Of a stretch of 64,000 nt of DNA, positions 56,436 to 64,000 are shown in pieces; the first letter of the stretch is position 1; every line of letters begins with the position of its first letter. The stretch is from Tuctoria greenei. Taxonomy: Eukaryota; Streptophyta; Magnoliopsida; Poales; Poaceae. The notes under the pieces were generated by a model. It was not told the DNA's origin. It ran no database searches and saw only the letters and a list, made by a program, of their open reading frames with translations. The translations under genes and the position numbers were made by a program. The DNA lies in NCBI GenBank assembly GCA_036927565.1, contig JAYESD010000011.1:92789178-92853177 (forward strand). Reading direction: 5' to 3'.

Positions 56436-57538
56436 TGTCGGTACCCTGGAAACCGTACACCCCTTGAGGTTACAAAAATCTCAAAAGAAAGTCAACTACT
56501 TGATTTGAAGACCTTCAGAGGCCCACATGTCAGATATATCCGGACCCGCTTCTCCAACATGGTTAATCCCAGGGTCGCCACGTGTACTATCAAACCGGAG
56601 CTACCGCCCACAAGGGGGAAGCTCCGGGCCATGTACCGAAATGGCACCTCCGGACTTAACCCCAGACCGAGAGAAGCTCCGGACCTGACACGTGTCAGGT
56701 AGCTCCGGAGCTGCCTGTTTCCCACAGTATGCTCCGGAGCTACCACGTATCCAACCGTCGGAGCTTCAGCCTCTGACCTCCGGAAGACTCCATAACGGCT
56801 CCGGATCTTCAAAGGGGAATCAAGGACTTCAAGATCCGATTAAGTGTCATTAATACCATATTAATGACACATGATCGGATGACCTTAATTACCAGTAATG
56901 GTGCTGTCAAAGCCCATTACCCAGTCGTTAAGGACAATTAAATGTGTTGAATAAGTGTCAATACTAGTAACCGTCGGGGCCACATGTCGGGCCAGGCTAA
57001 CTTGTAACGGCCTGCCCTTGTATTATAAAAGGACAGGCCGACGACGGACTCTACAGGTGGAGGAACACTACACACGTGCCATAGACGCTCGACACAAGTT
57101 CATATAGCCAATACAACACCAACACACCCGTGGAGTAGGGTATTACGCTCAGGCGGCCCGAACCACGTAAACCTCTGTGTCTCCTGTGCTATTCATAATT
57201 CACCTTCTTGAATCTCTGTGCGCCCACACCGAACATCAAACTCCCCTACCTGGCGCGCCAACTGTCGGTGGAAAGGGCAGGCCGACGACGGACTCTACAG
57301 GTGGAGGAACACTACACACGTGCCACAGACGTTCGACACAAGTTCATATAGCCAATACAGCACCAACACACCCGTGGAGTAGGTTATTACGCTCAGGCGG
57401 CCCGAACCACGTAAACCTCTGTGTCTCCTGTGCTATTCATAATTCACCTTCTTGAATCTCCGCGTGCCCACACCGAACATCAAACTCCTCTATCACTTTA
57501 GTAGTGTCGGGAGATCTGCCGGATCCTAACCACCGACA
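56436..57538 (+). mobile_element. Solo Ty3/gypsy-type LTR with internal rearrangement
   Basis: Starts TGTCGGTACC, ends ACCACCGACA, flanked by perfect GTCAA duplications (56431-56435 and 57539-57543). A plus-strand TATA (TATTATAAAAGG, 57021) and the GTGGAGTAGGGTATTACGCT block are typical of grass gypsy LTRs. A 211-bp segment is duplicated (57034-57244 and 57278-57488), separated by a short inverted LTR-end/primer-site-like sequence. Confidence 0.85.
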
Positions 57539-57708
57539 GTCAAACACATCGAGATTGATTACCATTTTGTTAGAGAGAAGGTGGTCAACAAGTTGATTGA
57601 AGTTCGACACATATCAACAAAAGATCAGTTAGCTGACAGGTTTACAGAAGATATAACACTCTTGCTGCAAGAAAGATTTCAACACAATCTCAACTTAATA
57701 AAATTGTG
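57539..57708 (+). pseudogene. copia C RNase H, C-terminal part
   Basis: After the GTCAA duplicate the frame reads HIEIDYHFVREKVV, then VRHISTKDQLADRFT, the standard copia pol C-terminus, ending with TGA near 57706. Removing the inserted LTR would restore continuity with 56435. Confidence 0.88.
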
Positions 57709-57759
57709 ATTGAGGGGGGCTGTTACAACTTAATAAAGTTGTGATTGAGGAGAGCTGTT
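57692..57759 (+). repeat. Tandem duplication of polypurine tract/LTR start (copia C)
   Basis: AACTTAATAAA(A/G)TTGTGATTGAGG(G/A)G(G/A)GCTGTTA occurs twice in succession (from 57692 and from 57727). The first copy has the better purine tract (GAGGGGGGC); the 3' LTR begins at the second. Confidence 0.8.
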
Positions 57760-57944
57760 AAAAGGAAAGTCCAGATAGAGTCCTAGATTATTTCTATGTG
57801 TTAACAGAGTCTGATCATGTAAAGAGATATTAGGAGATAGAGTTTTTTTCGAGTCTCTGTAACCAAACCGTGTACATATTTTGCATCTATAAATAAACGC
57901 ATGCGGACTCCTACGGGAGTTGAGACGCTTCACCAAATTTTACA
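57756..57944 (+). repeat. 3' LTR of copia C (189 bp)
   Basis: Starts TGTTAAAAGGAAAGTCC, ends CACCAAATTTTACA; followed by the TCCTT duplicate. Confidence 0.93.
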
Positions 57945-57949
57945 TCCTT

Positions 57950-58130
57950 CTCTGGCTACTTCTATGAACAAATGTCTAGGCTTAGAACAAGCTTCAATAA
58001 AAGTGAAGTTTTAATTATTAAAGGTGATGATGATGTAATGATTCAAGCCTATGCTAAAATATTCAATTGTCAAATAGACCCTTTCCCTCTAAAATACCTA
58101 GGTTTTCCTGTCTCACCCAGTAGGCCTTTT
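57950..58130 (+). pseudogene. LINE (L1-type) reverse transcriptase remnant, right piece
   Basis: Reads EQMSRLRTSFNKSEVLI then FPLKYLGFPVS, the typical FE.MSGLKIN..KSE...FP..YLG.P pattern of plant L1 RT. It continues the piece ending at 49836 after one frameshift. No other LINE domain is seen. Confidence 0.75.
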
Positions 58131-58344
58131 CCCCTTGCAATAGAATCTGCATTTGGCCAGCCGCCTGAATCTGGGCAAGGAGACAGACGCCGCTTGAATC
58201 TGGTCGCGATGAGTGTTGGCGCGGCCGGCCCGGTCCTGATGTCGCCGAAAGGCAACTGGTAATAACTATGTCCACGACACACGCAGGCAGCATTGATCAT
58301 CACCGGGCACCTGCTATGTAGTACATGGTTCATCTCTTGTCTTG
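58131..58344. other. Spacer before CACTA copy 2
   Basis: GC-rich at first, no gene. The three bases before the CACTA end are TTG; the matching right duplicate lies beyond the window. Confidence 0.4.
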
Positions 58345-58359
58345 CACTACTACAATAAG

Positions 58360-58770
58360 CCTCATCGCAGGCGGTTCCAAATGTATTATCACGCGCGGTT
58401 TTTAAAACTGTCTGAAACGAAGAGTCTATGATAATCTGCAATTTCACAAGCAGAGAAGTGAAACCGCCTATGATAATGGTATTATCACAGGCGGTTCTTT
58501 ACTTACACTAGCCGCCTGTGAAGACATATTATTACACGCGGGTCGTGCAGTATATATACATGTCTGTGATAATTGTGTTATCACAGGTAGATCTTTACCT
58601 ATGACATGCCGCCTGTGAAGACAGTTTATCGCAGCCAGTTTGTACCATAACAATAACCGCCTGTGATAATTAGGTTATCATAGATGGTTCTTTACATATA
58701 TCTAGCCGCCTGTGATAATGTTATTTCACAGGCAGGTCTAGCCGTAGGTAAATAACCGTCTGTGATAAGG
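58360..58770. repeat. Left subterminal repeats of CACTA copy 2
   Basis: TATCACAGGCGGT-type motifs alternate with inverted copies; fewer units than in copy 1 (one GGTCGTATAGCATATATAACC block is missing). Confidence 0.85.
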
Positions 58771-58998
58771 TATACCCTATACAGTACTACTTGCTGTTAT
58801 TTATAATTTCCAGGTCAATTTAATATAATCACAGAAGTCAACAATATAATCACAGAAGTAAATAATATAATCACAGAAGTCATCTCACAAAAGTCAATTT
58901 CACTAAAACAATATACATATATACAAGTCATCTCATAGTTTACAAGTTTCACTAAAAACTGTTTCTATTAGCATAGTCGCAAAGTTCTGGCACATCAG

Positions 58999-61900
58999 CT
59001 ATTGCACCATTCTCATCAAAGAACTCCCCTCTTTTGTGCAAAATTTTGCAACGCACGAATTGACACAGTTCAACAGCAATTTTGTCGGCTCCTCCACCAG
59101 GCATACTTCTACAAACCGGCCATTATTCATTCACATTCTTCGTGTGCTACAATGAAACACATAACAAGGTTTAGAATGCGTTGGTTTGAACAATCTCAAA
59201 GTATAGATCAAAGTGGGAGTATACATAAATTTATTTGGTATTTTTAGAGCAGTTGTACTATGAGCAATTGAATTTTGAAGTTGGAATCAAAATCTGAAAA
59301 TAATGAAACTCAAAAGTAAGAAACTAAGGTATCGACATTAAGGATAAATTATATCCTCACGATTCACTTTATATTCGCTGGCGGTCCGAAGATGCTTGCA
59401 TACATAATATCCGCATAAGACACTCCCAACAGGCTGCTTCGGACAAGGATAATATGTTTTAATGTCCAATGCATTCGTATTAGGAGGTCTCTGACCGCCA
59501 AGTTATTCCACGTAAAACCGCCAAGCGTTGTAATACAAGAAATGTCATATAAAACTTGTCAACACATTCTAAATGTGTGTAAATTAAAAGTATTGAATAA
59601 ACGTACAGTTTCAAAATGGAAGGATATCTTTGTAATGATCCGGTGGGTAATCGGCTGAGTCCAAGACTGTTACCAAACCTTGCGTTGACTTGGTGAAGAT
59701 CATTATGTAGTGTTTACTGCACACGTACAAACACACGTGTTAACAATTAGCAATAATTGCTATTTCAATGTCATGTGTCGAACTTACTCGAAGTGGTACG
59801 GAGCCTTTACGATGTCCTTGCCGTCTCTGACAAAGTTAAACATTGCATGTCCTATGTAAGTTGCAACTTCTGTCCTTCTATCCTTTTTAAGTTTTGCAAT
59901 TGATTTTTCAATTTTTTTTCATGTGCTTGTACTGTACTAAGTCTCGATCCGCCTTGACGCCGAATAGCGTCTTTGCAATCCGTGTAGGGTCAAGGATACC
60001 TATCTTGGTTTCATGTTTTTATGATCCATGTATTGCATGCTATTGAAGAAGTCTAGAATTGTTATAATCTCATGAAATGTGTATGCGTGTAGTAAGAAAA
60101 GCAAATGCAAAATATTAGAGGCACTTACAAGCACCAGATGAGTAGCAGGTTGATTTCGAGCATGCCCCGATGGAAAATGGTATGCAGCTCTTCAAATAAA
60201 ATGACTCGTTTATCTGCTCCAGTGCTCCAGAATGCATCTTTTGGAACACAAAATGCGACGCAAGAAAGATCATATTTTGTGTTGGCAGTGATGTACCACT
60301 CATGCATTCTTTTGAGCTGGGCAGGTTCTTTGCTAAGTTGTACAGATGTCATGAACGGCTTCCCATTCTCAAATTCAGGAGGAACATCCTCAATCTTGTA
60401 TATTGGAACTCCTGGTTTAACTAAAGCCATCTGCTGATTATACATGACACCGTCTTCTTCCCACTCCTCGATATCTTCTAAAGTTGGCTAATGAGAAGAA
60501 CGAGATGCACTCCATTTTCTAATATTTTCCTTCATATTTTCCAAATACTTTGATACTTCTGATGAAGGTTTCTTAATTTCGTATGAACTAACTTTGATAG
60601 GTATTGATGATCGAGGAGTAGTCATCGGAAGTTGGACACTGGCTTGTTGTTTAACCTATTGTACAACTGATTGCTCTCTACTCCCAGCAGCTGGCTCTAG
60701 TACTACTTCAAGCTGTTGCTCAACTAGTTGCTCTTTACTAGCAACAGCTTGCTCTGGTACTGCTTGAAGTTGTTGTCCAACTTGTTGCTCTTGGTTATCT
60801 TTACTAGTAAGGTTACTATCATCCTTGCTGAGACATAGGGGGAGTGGATCTTCTTGGACTGGGAGTGGGTCTTCATGGACTTTCACCTTAGAAGACGGGG
60901 TTGCAGTATTTTTAGATGCGACGGGGCTAGAAATCGGCTCATCGTCCAACACGATATCGCGTCGGTGCCAAAGGATTAATTGGTTGACAGTCTGCCCCAG
61001 AGTCGCGATCCCCTCATGTGTGATGTGGTCTATTTCATAATCTTCATAATCATTATCAATGATCTGAAAAACTTGCACCACAGCATAATACAACAGAAGT
61101 GGATTGCTGTTGAAGTCCGGATCAGGCTTTGCCATAGCACTGACAACCTGTTTGGTTTTGTTCCCTGCTCTACCGATTGGGACAAGAAGACGACAAGATT
61201 TGTACTTAGTAATATCATCGACTCTGAACTTATGGGTTGACCTTGAGCCTGGCACAGAACCTACACTGCTAGGGTAGGCATTTGGAGATACCAATTGCTC
61301 CTTTGACATGGGAACCATCACTGTACTCAGTGCCACTAATTGTCCCGATTCTCTAAGTTGTTCCATTATTTCTCGCACATTTTCCTTGACCTTTTGAGCA
61401 ATCGTTTCATCAAGTGTTTTCTTGAACTTCTCACGTCTTCTATATGTCTCTTTATCTTTCGGGAAACCATATAGCCAAGACATTTGACAAGAGATTGCTC
61501 GAACCCGTCCACAGTGTTCAGGGTTTCCTAGGATAGCGGTAAGTTGGTCATTCTCCCTCTTCGGATTGAATAGACCCTTCTGTTGCTTTTCAATTACTTC
61601 TTTCATTTTTCCTCTACTTCATTCACAGATTCGGGCTTTTCAAGTTTGCCCTCGCTGGTCAAACCTGACCGAGAAAAGACCCACCGCTGAGTTCTCTCAT
61701 CGCAGCCTTCTAACGGGTGAGGATTGCCCTTACTGGTAATTTTGTCTAATATCTTATTCTATTTCTGGACTTTGGAGGCATATCCGACAGACCCCAAGCG
61801 ATGATAGTATTTGTTCTTTTTGGCAAGCTCTGATCTAGTTGCACTTAGGGCTTTAGCATCAGGTGGTCTTTTGACGAAGAAATTCTTGCCACTGAGCTTG

Positions 61901-62609
61901 TGTGAATTTTCTCATCTTCCTCGGGCTAGGGACCTTATCGGCCTTAACATAAGCATTCATTTTACTCTTCCAGCCACGAAACTTCTTGCTACAAGAGACC
62001 AATGTTGCTTTCTTTACAGCTTCTTTCGTGCTTTCGAGAACTTGAATTGTTTCTTTATCCTTTACCACAACTCATTCTTGGTCTCCTTAGGTAATTTTCT
62101 CCAATTCTCGGTTGTGATCGTCACAAGCTCTCTAACAAGAAAACCACATGCATTTCGGTACTTGGTAACTGAATCTAGTGGTTCTTGGGGAAGCCTACCT
62201 GGACCGACCCTTGTTACATGATGTGATCCAATGGACCCTTATTGGGACCTCGTTGCCCTCGTTTCTGCTTGAGTGAACCTGAGGATTCATCCATTGGAGA
62301 ACCTTATGTGGTTTTAAGAGCCAAAGTCACCTCGATGTCTTCGAGATTAATCTAGGGAGAAAAGAATTATAGGACTGTGTATACTTGACAACCAACATTA
62401 ACTTGAACTGCTGAAGTTAAGATTTGTGATCCATACCTCGTCTGCAGGATCATATTCCGAGTTGAGATCCTCTAAAGTCTTTTTAATTTTTATATTCGGA
62501 AAAGGATCCAATGGACTGTGAAAGGAGCCTGAACTGCTGGAGTCACTAAACTCCATATTGCCTTCTTTATTGTTACTACCAGCACCAGTCTTCTTAGAGC
62601 TTTTCATGC
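58999..62609 (-). pseudogene. CACTA accessory gene, copy 2 (Transposase_24-like plus Ulp1-like)
   Basis: Same exon layout as copy 1. First coding exon: ATG near 62609, reading MKSSKKTGAGSNNKEGNMEF, to GCAGACGAG|GTATGG near 62438. The transposase_24-type part (62340-61600) has several frame changes and a stop soon after the second exon start. The 61606-60656 part is open and keeps Gln where copy 1 has TAG (35161). The MYNQ...VLF.ELHT segment is at 60445-60125. Ulp1 exons: APYHF near 59790, LDSADYPPD near 59660 with an intact donor CT|GTACGT, and CGYYVC-like near 59400. The last exon is 59146-58999. It is also a pseudogene, damaged at different sites from copy 1. Confidence 0.75.
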
Positions 62610-62689
62610 TAGAACTAAAAGACAAAAAAAATATAATGAATGGCATATTAACTCTACATGAAGTGTTGCATGAAGAAAAAGATGGAAGC

Positions 62690-64000
62690 ATTCTAGGGTT
62701 TGATAAGACATTCTAGGGTTTAAGGCGACTGACCAAGGTGATTGACCAAGTTCCATTTTAGGGTTTGAGGCAACTGACCAAGGCATTAGATAGGCATGTG
62801 TATTGCTTCTATCAAAAGCCGACAAGAACAATTATATCAAAAATTAAACAATAACAATTCACAATTCATAATGTTTTCAAGTCGCCTAGTCGACCCTAGT
62901 CGCCTACCCACCGACTAGGTCGACTAGGACAACTAATCGTCGACTAGGGCGACTAATCGATCCTAGTCGACCCTAGTCAGTCCTCTAATTGTACAGGCCA
63001 TTTTTTATGGCAATGTCTAGTCGACCCTATATATATCAACATATATAATTATATATTAGGAGTATAATATATATCAATCTTCCTTCTGTTCTTTTTTTGA
63101 CAAACAAAAATACATCTATGCTACTACATTAGTAACTGCCCACGAGTATAACAAAGTGCACCAAATAATATTTCAAAGCAATATGAAATTAGAACATAGA
63201 ATCATGTGGAAGGCTTTATTAACTAATAAATGTTGACTGAATAGAAAAGGAAAATTGTATGCTTATAGCGCGTGCGAACCATACTACATGAAATAAATTT
63301 GGGATGAGCCAAAATTCGACCCCATCATTAAAATGACGATAACAAAACATGAATATGTTTTAAACTTTAATAAAATTTAACAACATACAAGTTCATAATA
63401 TGCCATAAGTCATTCTTGACAGACCAGTTTCCTCACAATTGTGCCTAAAACATACTAGTTTGCACTATAATCAAATTTTGATCTTGATAACAGCAAAATC
63501 ATGTTATGAGTTTAATAACAAAGTTCATGTTAACCTCATTGTATTTCAAGTGGTTATTTCTTTATGCTTATATTATCCCTATTCAAAATATATGGTGTTT
63601 CAAAATTAACAAAAATCTGGAAAAAATTCAGCATAACCCCCCTTTTTCTGGTAGTTTTGATCTAAATCTGGGGAAATTCTAAACTACAATGTTGTATCCC
63701 ATCTGATAATCTTTTCAACTTTGTATCATATGACCCTTAGTGATTTTTCCAGGAAGTTATGGCCATAACTCAATAAAATAAAGAGAGGTTCTTGACTGTC
63801 CTGTTCCTGATACAATTTCCATCATTTTGGCAAGATAACATACATGTATTGGTTATTTGTGAAACTTGGCATAGCTCACATCATACTCTCTAGGTAAGAG
63901 ATAACATATGACCTACAATATTCATTGCCAATCTAGGGTTTGAGTCGACTGACCAAGGCACCTAGGGTTCAAAAACTTCGATTAAGGAAATCTAGGGTGT
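62690..64000. other. Divergent upstream part of CACTA copy 2, with repeated motifs
   Basis: TCTAGGGTTT(G/A)AGGCGACTGACCAAGG-type motifs occur at about 62692-62795 and again at 63935-63970. Between them are GTCGACTAGGGCGACTAATC-type repeats (62880-62985, 63019) and then AT-rich DNA with no gene. It may be an insertion or the promoter region of the minus-strand gene. Confidence 0.45.

Larger units (their letters stand above)
49837..57944 (+). mobile_element. Ale/Retrofit-type Ty1/copia element, copy C, with three nested insertions
   Basis: Two 189-bp LTRs (TGTTA...TTACA) are flanked by perfect TCCTT duplications (49832-49836 and 57945-57949). Short LTRs and the CQICGKPNHVAVGC knuckle fit the Ale/Retrofit (Hopscotch-like) lineage. 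Of 8108 bp, 1445 are a CACTA element, 767 a Cassandra TRIM and 1103 a gypsy LTR, leaving about 4.8 kb of original element, the normal size for this lineage. All reading frames are broken. Confidence 0.95.
58345..64000. mobile_element. CACTA element copy 2 of the 16-kb family (left part)
   Basis: Starts CACTACTACAATAAGCCTC, nearly identical to 32229. Subterminal repeats (58360-58770) and the minus-strand gene follow in the same order as copy 1, with a high level of similarity to about 62680. Sequence then diverges. The window ends before the satellite array, TNP2 gene and right end could be seen. Confidence 0.93.

Noticed and set aside
1..64000. tRNA genes
   Set aside because: No cloverleaf-compatible segment recognised; the Met-tRNA-like matches are primer binding sites next to LTRs.

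Overview
This window is plant nuclear DNA, almost certainly from a grass. It is built nearly entirely of nested transposable elements, with no intact host gene I can support. The evidence is Ty1/copia elements with TGAAAGTGCATCTAGG-type LTRs, CACTA (En/Spm) elements with TNP2-type transposase, a 5S-derived Cassandra TRIM, Ty3/gypsy-type LTRs and a LINE remnant, with plant-style splice sites and TATA boxes and no bacterial gene organisation.

Layout. 1-9865: 3' part of a SIRE/Maximus-like copia element (copy A; its 5' LTR lies before the window), with gag, protease-integrase, RT-RNase H, an additional 3' ORF and a 3' LTR. 9866-12991: minus-strand pseudogene resembling 'putative gypsy type transposon' proteins. 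13000-19540: mostly unassigned DNA, including a GC-rich block with one exon-like ankyrin-type fragment and a likely solo gypsy LTR. 19733-31303: complete SIRE-like copy B, with GTCGG target duplications, inserted in a 40-46 bp GC-rich minisatellite. 32229-48431: a 16.2 kb CACTA element with CGA target duplications and two divergent genes: minus-strand Transposase_24-like plus Ulp1-like protease, and plus-strand TNP2. Their promoters are separated by a 4 kb satellite array. Its right end carries a 1.25 kb inverted repeat made from a captured SNF2-helicase (CLASSY-like) fragment. 49837-57944: an Ale/Retrofit-type copia (189-bp LTRs, TCCTT duplications) inserted in a LINE reverse transcriptase remnant. 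It was itself hit by a 1.4 kb non-autonomous CACTA (GAT), a Cassandra TRIM (CCAAT) and a gypsy LTR (GTCAA). 58345-64000: left part of a second copy of the large CACTA family.

Working together. The two SIRE copies share a short palindrome (CGGACTAGTCCG and variants) that recurs about twenty times upstream of the LTR TATA box, encodes RTSP repeats in gag, and surrounds an internal promoter, leader and intron in front of the extra ORF. The CACTA elements share terminal CACTACTACAA and subterminal CACAGGCGGT motifs, so the small one could be mobilised by the same transposase. All protein-coding elements show stops, frameshifts or catalytic substitutions, so this is a graveyard, but its architecture is informative. 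The most striking item is the hairpin of a silencing-pathway gene fragment inside the CACTA element.
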